Positions 1 to 8,289 are shown, numbered from the stretch's first letter. The stretch: DNA of 64,000 bases from Chitinophaga varians (GCF_012641275.1 NZ_JABAIA010000001.1:2108001-2172000), one strand, 5' to 3'. The notes: a model not told the origin generated them from the sequence alone. Made by a program: numbers and translations.

Positions 1-235
1 ATTGTTCGATATCCGGGTACAAAAGGGGCACGTTCACCCCAAAAGGTTTGTTGGTAGCTTCTTTACAGCGTTGGATATGATGCCTCAGTACATCGGGGTA
101 CATACTGCCTGCGCCAATAAGGCCCAGCCCGCCTGCATTACTCACTGCACTGGCTAAACGCCATCCGCTGGCCCATATCATGCCGGCTTGTACAATCGGG
201 TATTGTATCCCGAATAAAGTTGAAATCCGGTTCAT
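1..235 (-). CDS. Nitronate monooxygenase-like FMN enzyme (5' part only)
   Basis: The minus strand encodes the first 78 residues of a protein starting MNRISTLFGIQYPIVQAGM and continuing to IGAGSMYPDVLRHHI; the rest lies beyond the left edge. The N-terminal pattern (short lead, IQYPIVQAGM, then ASAVSNAGGLGLIGAG) is that of the 2-nitropropane dioxygenase/nitronate monooxygenase family, FMN-binding TIM barrels that also include FabK-type enoyl-ACP reductases. Which reaction it performs cannot be decided from this fragment. The ATG at 233-235 is the only good start: the protein pattern begins right there, and the downstream nucleotidyltransferase stop follows 18 bp further along. It is codirectional with that upstream gene and may be cotranscribed with it. 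Confidence 0.8.
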   Translation of the reverse strand, partial: MNRISTLFGIQYPIVQAGMIWASGWRLASAVSNAGGLGLIGAGSMYPDVLRHHIQRCKEATNKPFGVNVPLLYPDIEQ

Positions 236-253
236 GTAACGAATATAATATCT

Positions 254-1246
254 TTAGCCCAGATCGATTTCCGTATTGTCGCCGATATTAAGGCTCTGGC
301 TAAGGCCGCGGATATTGGCATCGCTGCCTATCAGCGATGATTTCAGCACCACCTCATACAGGTTGCTGAATGAACCGATAATAGAATCTTTTACGATGGA
401 ATAATTGATCACCGTATTATCGCCCACGGCCACGTTAGGGCCGATGATGGAGTTTTTGATGTTGCAGCCTTCCCCTATGCTCACCGGCGGTATGATAATA
501 GTATTCTCATACGGCAATACCGGATTGTTAGCGGCTTTGTATTTTTTCAACAGGATGGCATTGGTTTCCAGCAGGGTGTCCTTACGGCCACAGTCGAACC
601 AGTTGATCACCTTAAAAGCATTAAACTGTACGCCATGCTCGATCATGCATTCCAGCGCATCGGTCAGCTGAAACTCGTCGTGCGACTTGATATGATTGTC
701 GATATTGGCCTGCAGGCATTCATAGAGCTGTGCGCTCTCCTTGATTTTATAAAGCCCTACCAGCGCCAAATTCGATTTAGGGATCTGTGGTTTTTCCACT
801 ACGCGGGTGATCTTTCCGCCCTCTTCCAGTTCAGCCACGCCGAAATTGCGCGGGTCGTCCACTTTTTTCAGTCCCAGTACAGAATACGGAGAAGCAATCA
901 CTTCTTTGAAATCGCATTCGCAGATAGTATCTCCCAGTACGATCAGCACCTCATCATTGGCCACTACCTCGCGGGTCAGCAGGATAGCGTGACCGGTGCC
1001 CTCACGGCTGTTTTGCTGCACAAAGTGACAGGTCAGCTGCGGGTATTTTTTTTCAACGTAATGCTGTATTTTCTCACCCAGGTATCCCACCACAAAAACG
1101 AATTCAGTGATACCTGCATCTACCAGCTGGTCCACGATGATGCTCAATATGGTCCTGCCGGCTAATGGAATAAGTGCTTTGGGTTGTGTATATGTATGTG
1201 GCCTGAGTTTAGTACCAGCTCCTGCCACAGGTATTATTGCCTTCAT
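254..1246 (-). CDS. Sugar-phosphate nucleotidyltransferase
   Basis: A 330-aa cytoplasmic enzyme of the glucose-1-phosphate thymidylyl-/uridylyl-/mannose-1-phosphate guanylyltransferase superfamily. Residues 1-25 carry the nucleotide-binding signature (PVAGAGTKLRPHTYTQPKAL), and LGDTICECD near residue 105 supplies the metal-binding Asp. Residues about 245-325 show repeated hexapeptides (IGEGCNI, IIGPNVAVGDNTVI, IIGSFSNL) expected to fold as a left-handed beta helix, as in bifunctional or oligomeric members. It should activate a sugar 1-phosphate with an NTP to an NDP-sugar for envelope polysaccharide; the sugar and nucleotide cannot be told from sequence. It is divergent from glyA; the shared intergenic region holds a nested inverted repeat (1300-1384). 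Confidence 0.85.
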   Translation of the reverse strand: MKAIIPVAGAGTKLRPHTYTQPKALIPLAGRTILSIIVDQLVDAGITEFVFVVGYLGEKIQHYVEKKYPQLTCHFVQQNSREGTGHAILLTREVVANDEVLIVLGDTICECDFKEVIASPYSVLGLKKVDDPRNFGVAELEEGGKITRVVEKPQIPKSNLALVGLYKIKESAQLYECLQANIDNHIKSHDEFQLTDALECMIEHGVQFNAFKVINWFDCGRKDTLLETNAILLKKYKAANNPVLPYENTIIIPPVSIGEGCNIKNSIIGPNVAVGDNTVINYSIVKDSIIGSFSNLYEVVLKSSLIGSDANIRGLSQSLNIGDNTEIDLG

Positions 1247-1299
1247 GTAGTTGTAGTTAGGATAAGCTCCGAATGCCGCGAAAATAGGACAAATTATGA

Positions 1300-1384
1300 A
1301 GATTTAGGGATTTTGGGCTTTATGGCTGTGCGAATTTTAACAATCAAAAACACAAAATTCGCCAATATGAAAATCCCTAAATCT
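1300..1384. repeat. Nested double inverted repeat between nucleotidyltransferase and glyA
   Basis: Outer arms 1300-1314 and 1370-1384 are perfect 15-bp reverse complements (AGATTTAGGGATTTT / AAAATCCCTAAATCT). Inside them 1330-1338 and 1354-1362 form a second perfect 9-bp pair (GCGAATTTT / AAAATTCGC) around a 15-nt A-rich loop. The outer right arm ends 6 bp before the putative -33 element of the glyA promoter, so from that promoter it is not transcribed; it could be a protein-binding site, or a leader structure of the divergent gene. Confidence 0.7.
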
Positions 1385-1389
1385 CTGAA

Positions 1390-1420
1390 TTGCATTTCAT
1401 CAGGAGTTATTCTAAATTTG
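1390..1420 (+). promoter_or_regulatory. glyA promoter, Bacteroidota type
   Basis: A TTG at 1390-1392 and TAAATTTG at 1413-1420 are 20 bp apart, matching the Bacteroidota sigma-A pattern TTG-N19-21-TAnnTTTG. Transcription would start a few bases before the glyA ATG (1440), leaving a very short leader with TAAGG as the only purine-rich stretch. Confidence 0.55.
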
Positions 1421-1439
1421 CAGCAAATTTTAAGGCATC

Positions 1440-2717
1440 ATGCAAAGAGACCAGCAAATATTTGATATTATCCGCCAGGAATTGGAGCGTCAGCGCCATG
1501 GCATCGAATTGATCGCATCTGAAAACTTTACCAGCTTGCAGGTAATGCAGGCCATGGGTAATGTGATGACGAATAAATATGCCGAAGGCTACCCTGGCAA
1601 AAGATACTACGCCGGCTGCGAAATCGTGGACCAGAGCGAACAACTGGCTATCGACAGGGCTAAACAAATATTTGGTGCGGCTTATGCCAACGTACAACCT
1701 CACTCCGGCGCACAGGCCAATGCAGCAGTGATGCTGGCCATCCTGCAGCCCGGTGACAAAATCCTCGGTCTGGACCTGAGCATGGGCGGCCACCTGACCC
1801 ACGGTTCTTCCGTAAACTACTCCGGGAAGCTTTATGAGCCTCATTTCTATGGTGTTAACAAAGAAACCGGCCTCGTAGAATACGATAAAATGGAGGAAAT
1901 CGCCAACCGCGAAAAACCAAAACTGATCGTATGTGGCGCTTCCGCGTACAGCCGTGACTGGGACTACAAACGTATCCGCGAAATCGCTGATCAGGTAGGC
2001 GCCTTCGTACTGGCTGATATTGCACACCCTGCCGGCCTTATCGCCAAAGGACTGCTCAACTCACCATTTGAACACTGCCATTTCGTAACCACCACCACCC
2101 ATAAAACACTGCGCGGTCCCCGCGGCGGTATGATCATGATGGGCAAGGACTTCGAAAATCCATTCGGCCTGAAAACACCGAAAGGCGAAATCCGCCTCAT
2201 GAGCTCCCTCATCGATACCGCTGTATTCCCCGGTATCCAGGGCGGCCCGCTGGAACACGTGATCGCTGCCAAAGCGGTGTCTTTCTTCGAAATCCTGTCT
2301 GACGAATACGACGTATACGCCAAACAGATGTTGAAAAACGCCCAGTCTATGGCTAAAAGCTTCGTCAACAGAGGCTATCAGATCATCAGCGGCGGTACAG
2401 ACAACCACCTCATGCTGATTGACCTGCGCAATAAAAACATCTCCGGTAAAAAAGCCGAACAAACCCTGGTGAAAGCAGAAATTACTGCCAACAAAAACAT
2501 GGTGCCGTTCGACGATAAATCCGCCTTCATCACCTCCGGTATCCGTGTAGGCGTTCCTGCCATCACCACCCGCGGCCTGAAAGAAGGTCATATGGAGCAG
2601 ATCGTTGACTGGATCGATCAACTGCTGATGGACGCTGACAACGAAGCCCTTATCACCAAAGTAAGAGGTGAAGTGAATGGCTTCATGCAGCAGTTCCCGC
2701 TGTACCCGGAACTGTAG
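1440..2717 (+). CDS. glyA: Serine hydroxymethyltransferase
   Basis: A 425-aa PLP enzyme that interconverts serine and glycine while loading one-carbon units onto tetrahydrofolate. Recognisable blocks are the N-terminal [13 protein letters not shown], the substrate/PLP region [15 protein letters not shown], and the active-site block [15 protein letters not shown] with the Schiff-base lysine at K222. Length matches bacterial GlyA. The ATG at 1440 is placed by conservation of the N-terminus and by the promoter at 1390-1420. It is monocistronic, ending at a strong hairpin terminator (2741-2772). Confidence 0.97.
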   Translation: MQRDQQIFDIIRQELERQRHGIELIASENFTSLQVMQAMGNVMTNKYAEGYPGKRYYAGCEIVDQSEQLAIDRAKQIFGAAYANVQPHSGAQANAAVMLAILQPGDKILGLDLSMGGHLTHGSSVNYSGKLYEPHFYGVNKETGLVEYDKMEEIANREKPKLIVCGASAYSRDWDYKRIREIADQVGAFVLADIAHPAGLIAKGLLNSPFEHCHFVTTTTHKTLRGPRGGMIMMGKDFENPFGLKTPKGEIRLMSSLIDTAVFPGIQGGPLEHVIAAKAVSFFEILSDEYDVYAKQMLKNAQSMAKSFVNRGYQIISGGTDNHLMLIDLRNKNISGKKAEQTLVKAEITANKNMVPFDDKSAFITSGIRVGVPAITTRGLKEGHMEQIVDWIDQLLMDADNEALITKVRGEVNGFMQQFPLYPEL

Positions 2718-2740
2718 GATGATAATATATTCTTTATAGC

Positions 2741-2772
2741 AAGGCTGCCTGTTACCCGGGCAGCCTTTTTTC
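2741..2772 (+). terminator. Rho-independent terminator of glyA
   Basis: AAGGCTGCC (2741-2749) pairs with GGCAGCCTT (2759-2767) across a 9-nt loop and is followed directly by a T run to 2771. It lies 24 bp after the glyA stop. Confidence 0.9.
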
Positions 2773-2774
2773 GT

Positions 2775-2794
2775 CCCAGGGCTGAAGCCCTGGG
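2775..2794. repeat. Short REP-like palindrome
   Basis: CCCAGGGC-TGAA-GCCCTGGG is a perfect 8-bp stem with a 4-nt loop, placed 3 bp after the T run of the glyA terminator. It has no T run of its own, so it is not an obvious second terminator. The form is that of small dispersed intergenic hairpins, but only one copy was noticed in this window. Confidence 0.5.
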
Positions 2795-2982
2795 CTACGT
2801 TGAGTTCAAATCCCCTTTCCTGAGATATTTATCGTATTGGGTTAGTTCTTTTATCCTGCAAGATGATTGTACCCAACCAGGAATAAAGGCATATCTCCAA
2901 TTTCCGCCGCCTCTCTTTCATCGCCTCATTCTCCCTCATTTCCCCCTTTTTTCAACCGCTCACTTATCTCCCCAAAAAAATA

Positions 2983-3013
2983 TTTTGATTTCTCAACAGA
3001 AGTCGTACTTTTA
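2983..3013 (+). promoter_or_regulatory. Promoter of the ABC/GntR operon
   Basis: TTTTG at 2983-2987 and TACTTTTA at 3006-3013 (7 of 8 to TAnnTTTG) are spaced 18 bp. The operator palindrome starts at the next base, so a bound repressor would cover the transcription start. Confidence 0.5.
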
Positions 3014-3039
3014 TAGTGTACTAGTTAAGTAGTACACTA
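3014..3039. promoter_or_regulatory. GntR (YtrA-type) operator palindrome
   Basis: TAGTGTACTA (3014-3023) and TAGTACACTA (3030-3039) are perfect reverse complements separated by GTTAAG. The site lies between the predicted -7 element and the start codon of the first gene of an operon whose third gene is a GntR regulator. GntR dimers of the YtrA group are known to bind palindromes of this kind and repress their own ABC operon, so autoregulation is the natural reading; binding is inferred. Confidence 0.75.
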
Positions 3040-3050
3040 AATCACACGAT

Positions 3051-3884
3051 ATGATTAACATCCAATCCCTGAAATTCAGCTACCGCCCCAACAGGCCCCT
3101 GTTCGAGGACCTCAGCCTGCAGCTGGAGGCAGGCCATATATATGGCCTCCTCGGTAAAAACGGTGCCGGCAAATCCACGCTGCTTAAACAGATAGCCGGT
3201 TTGTTATTCCCCGACGGGGGCACCTGTGAGGTAATGGGTTATAAAACGGCTAAAAGGCAACCGGCTTTCCTCCGGGAAATATTCCTGGTACCGGAAGAGT
3301 TCTCTCTGCCTAAAGTCAGTATCCGTACTTATGTTATGGCTAACGCCCCTTTCTACCCCCGTTTCGATGAACAGGCCTTCTACAGCTACCTGAAAGAATT
3401 TTCCATTCCACAGGACCAGCAGCTGACCAACATGTCTTACGGCCAAAAGAAAAAGGTCATCATCAGTTTTGCGCTGGCCACCAATACCAAAGTGCTCATT
3501 ATGGACGAACCCACCAACGGATTGGACATTCCCTCCAAGAGCCAATTCCGCAAAGTGATGGCTGCCGCCGTCACGGACGACAAGTGCATGGTCATTTCCA
3601 CACACCAGGTGAGAGATCTTGATAACCTCATAGATAATATCGTGATCATCGACGATCATAAAATTATCTTCCACCAGGACGTAGGCACGGTAACGGATAA
3701 ACTGAGCTTCAAGTTGCTGGCACAGCTGGACGACCGCCAGCCGGTGCTGTATGCCGACAGCAGCCTGCGCGGCCACTCCGTGATCATGAAAAATGAAACC
3801 ATGGAACAGAGCAAGATCGATATGGAACTGCTGTTTAACGCCATCCTCTCCAACCGCCAACCCATTCAAGAACTTTTTAACTGA
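3051..3884 (+). CDS. ABC transporter ATP-binding protein
   Basis: A 277-aa single ABC ATPase. Walker A is GKNGAGKS at about residues 35-42, the signature is MSYGQKKK near 128, Walker B with catalytic Glu is VLIMDEPTNGLD, and the switch His is in ISTHQ. The C-terminal 70 residues are a variable tail. It is the first gene of an ABC ATPase-membrane protein-GntR-GIN-like operon; the start lies 11 bp after the operator. Regulator type and layout point to export or membrane-stress functions like the YtrB/BcrA group; substrate unknown. Confidence 0.9.
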   Translation: MINIQSLKFSYRPNRPLFEDLSLQLEAGHIYGLLGKNGAGKSTLLKQIAGLLFPDGGTCEVMGYKTAKRQPAFLREIFLVPEEFSLPKVSIRTYVMANAPFYPRFDEQAFYSYLKEFSIPQDQQLTNMSYGQKKKVIISFALATNTKVLIMDEPTNGLDIPSKSQFRKVMAAAVTDDKCMVISTHQVRDLDNLIDNIVIIDDHKIIFHQDVGTVTDKLSFKLLAQLDDRQPVLYADSSLRGHSVIMKNETMEQSKIDMELLFNAILSNRQPIQELFN

Positions 3885-3892
3885 TTAAACAC

Positions 3893-4696
3893 ATGCAAAC
3901 CAATAACGTCCTGGATTTCCGCCGCCTGGGCTATTATTTCCAATACCATATGCTGGCATCGTGGAAATCGTACCTGTTGGGAGCCCTCTCCATCTTCGGC
4001 CTGCTGATGCTGATACCGGCTTTTATGCTGCTCACAGACAACGCTCCCCGGGAATTAAGCGAAGTGGTAGGCGTCTACTATTTCGGCCTTTTCTTTGGTG
4101 GCCTGCTCTTTACCAGCATGGCATTCAGCGACCTCGCCAACAAGGAAAAAGGAAGCCAGTTCCTCATGTTGCCGGCCTCCCAGTTTGAAAAGTTCCTCAC
4201 CATTTTCCTCGTCACCACCGTTGGTTACCTCCTGGTATATCATATCGCCGCCTACTCAGCCCTGCTGTTTCTTAACCGGGTATCCCTCATCAGGCACGAG
4301 GTGAGCCTTCTTATTGACTGGGAGTTCCTCGATTGGAAAGATGGCCATATTTATATCTATTTCGCTTATATCTTCTTTCACGCAGTGTTTTTGCTGGGTG
4401 CCGTATCCTTCGGCCGTCTGGCTTTTATAAAGACACTGGTGACCATCTTGCTATGCCTCGGGTGCCTATACCTTCTGAACACGCTGTTTGTCTGGATACT
4501 GTTCGGCAGGAACACGCCTACGCCTTTTCAAAACGCGCCTTTCATACTGGTAGGGACCAACGGCGGTAAGTTTAAAACAGATGTATTCGTGATCTCAGAA
4601 AAAATGGTCCACAGCTATGCATTCATTGCACAGTACGTGCTGGCGCCCGTTCTCTGGACCATCGCCTATTTCCGGTTAAAAGACAAGGAAATCTAA
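3893..4696 (+). CDS. Membrane protein, ABC-2 permease-like
   Basis: A 267-aa integral membrane protein with about six hydrophobic segments (near residues 27-47, 63-82, 100-128, 153-178, 182-205 and 240-257) and a charged C-terminal KDKEI. It starts 8 bp after the ABC ATPase stop and so very likely forms the channel partner of that ATPase. No motif identifies a substrate. The assignment as permease rests on topology and position rather than on a recognised domain. Confidence 0.7.
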   Translation: MQTNNVLDFRRLGYYFQYHMLASWKSYLLGALSIFGLLMLIPAFMLLTDNAPRELSEVVGVYYFGLFFGGLLFTSMAFSDLANKEKGSQFLMLPASQFEKFLTIFLVTTVGYLLVYHIAAYSALLFLNRVSLIRHEVSLLIDWEFLDWKDGHIYIYFAYIFFHAVFLLGAVSFGRLAFIKTLVTILLCLGCLYLLNTLFVWILFGRNTPTPFQNAPFILVGTNGGKFKTDVFVISEKMVHSYAFIAQYVLAPVLWTIAYFRLKDKEI

Positions 4697-4707
4697 AACA
4701 TTGCGAC

Positions 4708-5079
4708 ATGGAATTTAAAGACTCACAAGCCATTTATCTGCAAATCGCAGACTATATATGCGAACAGGTGCTGCTGAACAAATGGCAACCGGAAGAACGC
4801 ATCCCTTCTGTCAGGGAACTGGCTGTTCAGCTGGAAGTCAATCCCAACACTGTCATGCGCACCTGCGAGCTGCTTCAGCAGCAGGAGATCATCTACAATA
4901 AAAGGGGTATCGGCTATTTCATCAGCAATGATGCCGTCAAAAAAATCAGGCAGTTCAAGAAAGACTCGTTTATCACCAATGAGCTGCCATCCCTCTTCCG
5001 TAGCATGTATTTGCTGGATATCGATGTAGATGAACTGAAACCGTATTACGAAAAATTCAAAAAATCTAATTTCAAATAA
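4708..5079 (+). CDS. GntR-family regulator (YtrA subfamily)
   Basis: A 123-aa regulator. Residues about 8-75 form the winged helix-turn-helix of GntR proteins (QIADYICEQV, RIPSVRELAVQLEVNPNTVMR, YNKRGIGYFI). Only about 45 residues follow, the short C-terminal dimerisation tail typical of the YtrA subgroup, instead of the larger FadR/HutC effector domains. The gene is 11 bp after the membrane gene and 1 bp before the next one. It is the obvious candidate to bind the palindrome at 3014-3039; the inducing signal is unknown, probably a membrane-active compound as for other YtrA-like systems. Confidence 0.9.
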   Translation: MEFKDSQAIYLQIADYICEQVLLNKWQPEERIPSVRELAVQLEVNPNTVMRTCELLQQQEIIYNKRGIGYFISNDAVKKIRQFKKDSFITNELPSLFRSMYLLDIDVDELKPYYEKFKKSNFK

Positions 5080-5080
5080 C

Positions 5081-5836
5081 ATGAAAACCAGCACTAAATT
5101 ATTACTCGGCTTCTTCGGTTCGCTCGTGTTATTGATGCTCTGCACAGATATCGTGCTGCGCGCCAACTTTAGCAAAGGGATCACCAATGCCAATTTTGGC
5201 AGAAGTACCCCCAACGAACCACCTACCACGATAACACTACAGCCCTTTCAGGTGGTAAAACTACAGACCGCCTCCGGCCGCCCGTTGTATGATACTGCAT
5301 TTGAAACCCGTGTCCGTCAGGCCCGCTCCATGGATGGAAAAACCACCAGCGAGACGACCATCAAAAGTACCTGGCCGTCCGGTTTCGTCAATATTACATC
5401 TGATAAAAACTATACCCTGACGAAAGGAAGCACAGACAGCATATTAGTTAGGTATGCTGCCGATACGCTGATACTCACGGTATTTCGTGGCGGCAACCTG
5501 GAACTGAAAGCGCCCCATATCACACAGGTCATAGCACCTTCTTCCCATCTGAGGATCAGCAACTACAAAGAGCCGGCTCTGGTCATCACAACAGGCCCGA
5601 ATGTGGAAGCAAGCGTCAACAACAACCAGGTAGGCTCGCTTTCTTTTACCGGCGGTCAGGGAGGCACACTCGATATCAACGAGGAGACAACGGCCGACAG
5701 CGTAAACATTGCCTTGGGCAAAGGTTCTAAGCTCCGCTTTAAAGGCGCCTATCAACGGGGACATATACAGGTAGACAGCCTGCAGGAAATAGAGCTTTCT
5801 GAAAAAGTGCTGCAAAAAATCAGGGAAATAAAATAA
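5081..5836 (+). CDS. Membrane-anchored GIN/DUF2807-like protein
   Basis: A 251-aa protein with one N-terminal hydrophobic segment (residues 6-28, no lipobox) and an extracytoplasmic remainder. The C-terminal 130 residues are rich in short repeating beta-strand turns (LELKAPHITQVIAPSS, LRISNYKEPALVIT, NVEASVNNNQVGSLSF, GSKLRFKGAYQ), the pattern of the GIN/DUF2807 putative adhesin head, a right-handed beta solenoid. It starts 1 bp after the GntR stop and is the last gene of this operon. Molecular role unknown; it may sense or shield envelope damage handled by the ABC pair. Confidence 0.6.
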   Translation: MKTSTKLLLGFFGSLVLLMLCTDIVLRANFSKGITNANFGRSTPNEPPTTITLQPFQVVKLQTASGRPLYDTAFETRVRQARSMDGKTTSETTIKSTWPSGFVNITSDKNYTLTKGSTDSILVRYAADTLILTVFRGGNLELKAPHITQVIAPSSHLRISNYKEPALVITTGPNVEASVNNNQVGSLSFTGGQGGTLDINEETTADSVNIALGKGSKLRFKGAYQRGHIQVDSLQEIELSEKVLQKIREIK

Positions 5837-5926
5837 CTACTAACGTTTTAGACAATACGATTTTACAGATTCATAACCCGGGGAAGATTTTTTACTCCTC
5901 CTCTGTCATCACAAAAGTTAATTGAT

Positions 5927-5958
5927 AAAAAAAGCGTCCTGATGTTCATCAGGACGCT
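5927..5958 (-). terminator. Terminator of the deoC-SPOR-M20 transcript
   Basis: AGCGTCCTGAT (5933-5943) pairs with ATCAGGACGCT (5948-5958) around a GTTC loop. Read on the minus strand the stem is followed by a run of seven T (5927-5933), 26 bp beyond the M20 stop. On the plus strand only a weak T stretch follows, but the hairpin may also help end the GntR operon. Confidence 0.85.
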
Positions 5959-5983
5959 CTGTTTTATGTGAATAGCTCAACGA

Positions 5984-7159
5984 TCAGAATTGTGTGGCCA
6001 GGTAAGCCATCGTGCCCATTCCTATTTCAATGGCCCTTTCGTCCACATCGAAGGTAGGGGTATGTACACCGGAGGTAATGCCTCTTTCCTTGTTGCCGGT
6101 GCCGAGCCTGAAGAAGCAGGCCGGTACGATCTGCGAATAAAACGCAAAATCTTCCGCGCCCATACGCAGCTCTGTGTCTTCCACCTGTTCTTTGCCGAGG
6201 TAATCTTCCGCCAGTTGTCTTGCTTTGGCGGTCACCACTTCGTTATTGTACAGGGTAGGATAACCCACTAATATATCAATCTCAATTTCAGCGCCGGTAG
6301 CCTCCGCAATGCCAGCCGCCTGTTTGCGGATCAGCTCATGCGCCTTAAAACGCCAGGTTTCATCCATGGCCCTGAAAGTGCCCATCAGCTTCACTTCGCT
6401 GGGGATCACGTTGGTGGTGAACCCTCCGTTGAAAGCACAGATAGACAGTACAGACGGGGAGAATGGATTGTTATTGCGCGAAATCACCTGTTGCAGGCTC
6501 ACTACCAGCTGCGAAGCCACCAAAATGGTATCTACCGTAAGGTGTGGCTGGGCGGCATGTCCGCCTTTACTTTTGATGGTGACGTAGATTTCATCAGCGC
6601 TGGCCATATACTTGCCCTCACAGAACCCCAGTTTACCGGTTTCCATGGAAGGATGTACATGCAGGCCCAGGATAGCGTCGGGGCGTGGGTTTTCCAGAGC
6701 GCCTTCTTCTATCATGATGCTGGCGCCGCCGGGATGTTTTTCTTCCCCGGGCTGGAACAGGATCTTGATGGTGCCTTCCAGTTCATCTTTCAGCTCATGT
6801 AATATTTTAGTCGCGCCCAGTACCACGGTGGTATGCACATCGTGGCCACAGGCGTGCATGACGCCATTGTTTACTGACTTATACGACACATCATTGGCCT
6901 CGGTGATCGGCAGCGCATCAATATCTGCACGCAGCGCGATGGTTTTGGAGGCCGGGTTTTTACCTTCTATCAGGGCGATAATGCCCGTACCGGCAATACC
7001 GGCTTTATAAGGCACGCCGAAACTATCCAGTTGCTGCCGGATAAATTCGGAGGTTTTATGTTCCTGAAAAGATAATTCGGGATGGGAGTGAATATGACGC
7101 CTGATATCTATAAAAGCAGGTGCATAGGCTTTGGCCAGCTCTTTAATACGGTTCTTCAT
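5984..7159 (-). CDS. M20-family amidohydrolase/aminoacylase
   Basis: A 391-aa metallo-amidohydrolase. Metal-binding blocks are HACGHD (about 102-107) and GEEKHPGG (139-146), with LRADIDALPI before them and the dimerisation-domain His in KGGHAAQPH, followed by MGAEDFAFY. This is the IAA-amino-acid hydrolase/hippurate hydrolase/N-acyl-amino-acid deacylase group; the acyl-amino-acid substrate cannot be told. The reading frame is open further upstream, but the block MKNRIKELAKAYAPAF marks the real start at 7159, 17 bp inside the end of the SPOR gene, so translation is likely coupled. No signal peptide: cytoplasmic. Confidence 0.9.
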   Translation of the reverse strand: MKNRIKELAKAYAPAFIDIRRHIHSHPELSFQEHKTSEFIRQQLDSFGVPYKAGIAGTGIIALIEGKNPASKTIALRADIDALPITEANDVSYKSVNNGVMHACGHDVHTTVVLGATKILHELKDELEGTIKILFQPGEEKHPGGASIMIEEGALENPRPDAILGLHVHPSMETGKLGFCEGKYMASADEIYVTIKSKGGHAAQPHLTVDTILVASQLVVSLQQVISRNNNPFSPSVLSICAFNGGFTTNVIPSEVKLMGTFRAMDETWRFKAHELIRKQAAGIAEATGAEIEIDILVGYPTLYNNEVVTAKARQLAEDYLGKEQVEDTELRMGAEDFAFYSQIVPACFFRLGTGNKERGITSGVHTPTFDVDERAIEIGMGTMAYLATQF

Positions 7160-7583
7160 TCGACAGTTCTTTATCCGGTGACACGTTGATGATGGCGGGA
7201 ACAACAAATACGCCGCCTGAAAAGAGGCTGGAGAGCTTATCACGCAACTCGCTCGCTTCTTCGCGGGTTTTGAAATCGCCTACGCGCACTTTAAAATAGG
7301 GGGCCTGATAATCCAGATAAGTACGATAATCGCTGTACAACTGCATTACCCGGGCTTTGGCTTCACTGGCGTCGCCGCGTTTGTTGGTGGAGATCACCTG
7401 TACCCGGAAACCGGACTGGTTACGAATAGCCAGGGTGTTGATGTAGATCTGTTTTCTGATCAGCACGTCCAGCCGGCTATCCTTGATCACTTTTACCGAA
7501 CCATTGCCGGACATAGTGTAGTCCTGCGCCATGGCCCAGCTACTTCCCAACAGGCAGCAAACCAGGATGAATAATTTTTGCAT
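7143..7583 (-). CDS. Secreted SPOR-domain protein
   Basis: A 146-aa protein with a clear signal peptide (MQKLFILVCCLLGSSWAMAQ). The C-terminal part (about residues 55-130: FRVQVIST, EAKARVMQLYSDYRTYLDYQAPYFKVRVGDF, EEASELRDKLS) matches the SPOR fold, which binds denuded peptidoglycan glycan strands, often at the division septum. It sits 20 bp after deoC and overlaps the M20 gene by 17 bp. The linkage with deoC and the M20 hydrolase may be only transcriptional. Confidence 0.8.
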   Translation of the reverse strand: MQKLFILVCCLLGSSWAMAQDYTMSGNGSVKVIKDSRLDVLIRKQIYINTLAIRNQSGFRVQVISTNKRGDASEAKARVMQLYSDYRTYLDYQAPYFKVRVGDFKTREEASELRDKLSSLFSGGVFVVPAIINVSPDKELSNEEPY

Positions 7584-7603
7584 GAATACTGTATAATTAA
7601 AAA

Positions 7604-8281
7604 TTAATAATCTGATTGGGCCGTGTCTTCTCCGCCTTCCTTCATGATATTAACGCTGGCGCTGGCCCCTATGCGGGTGGCGCCGGCTGCTATCAGCTCC
7701 TTCGCAAAGGCAAAGGTACGAATACCGCCGGAAGCTTTAATCTGTATATTATCAGGCAGATTGGCCCTCATCAGTTTCACCGCTTCTACGGTGGCGCCTT
7801 TCTCCGCATATCCGGTGGAAGTCTTTACAAAATCTACCCCGTATTTACTGTAGAGCTGGCAACATTTGATGATCTCCTCTTCCAATAATATGCCACTTTC
7901 GATGATCATTTTGATCACCTTTTTCTTTTCACGGATGATATACATCAGATTGGCGATCTCTTTTTCGAGATATTCCCAGTCGTTGTTTTTGAGTGCAGAG
8001 ATATTGATCACCACGTCCAGTTCATCAGCACCGTCCACAATGGCCAGTACAGTTTCCGCCACCTTAGCTTCAATAGCGGAATAACCGAACGGAAAACCGA
8101 TGACAGTGGCCACTTTGGTATTAGTGGCGCCCAGGAACTGTTTGGCTACTTTCACATAGGGCGGGGGCACGCAGGCTGCAGCAAAATCGTATTCCACACA
8201 TTCCATGCACAGCTTCTTGATGTCTTCGAGTGTGGTGGTGGGCTTTAAAATAGTATGGTCTATGTACCTGTTTACCTTCAT
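7604..8281 (-). CDS. deoC: Deoxyribose-phosphate aldolase
   Basis: A 225-aa class I aldolase that splits 2-deoxyribose 5-phosphate to glyceraldehyde 3-phosphate and acetaldehyde in deoxynucleoside breakdown. The Schiff-base lysine is K153 in DFVKTSTGYAEKGAT, with the second active-site lysine K182 in IKASGGIRT and the Asp of DGADELDVVI. Length and start (MKVNRYIDHTILKP) match the family. It is first in a minus-strand set with the SPOR and M20 genes. Its start codon is only 8 bp from the left end of the heptamer-repeat element at 8290, so its promoter must lie inside that element or further upstream. Confidence 0.95.
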   Translation of the reverse strand: MKVNRYIDHTILKPTTTLEDIKKLCMECVEYDFAAACVPPPYVKVAKQFLGATNTKVATVIGFPFGYSAIEAKVAETVLAIVDGADELDVVINISALKNNDWEYLEKEIANLMYIIREKKKVIKMIIESGILLEEEIIKCCQLYSKYGVDFVKTSTGYAEKGATVEAVKLMRANLPDNIQIKASGGIRTFAFAKELIAAGATRIGASASVNIMKEGGEDTAQSDY

Positions 8282-8289
8282 AGAAGTAA

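Noticed and set aside
1300..1384. Glycine or tetrahydrofolate riboswitch before glyA
   Set aside because: The structure lies upstream of the predicted glyA promoter and lacks the conserved core sequences of those riboswitches.
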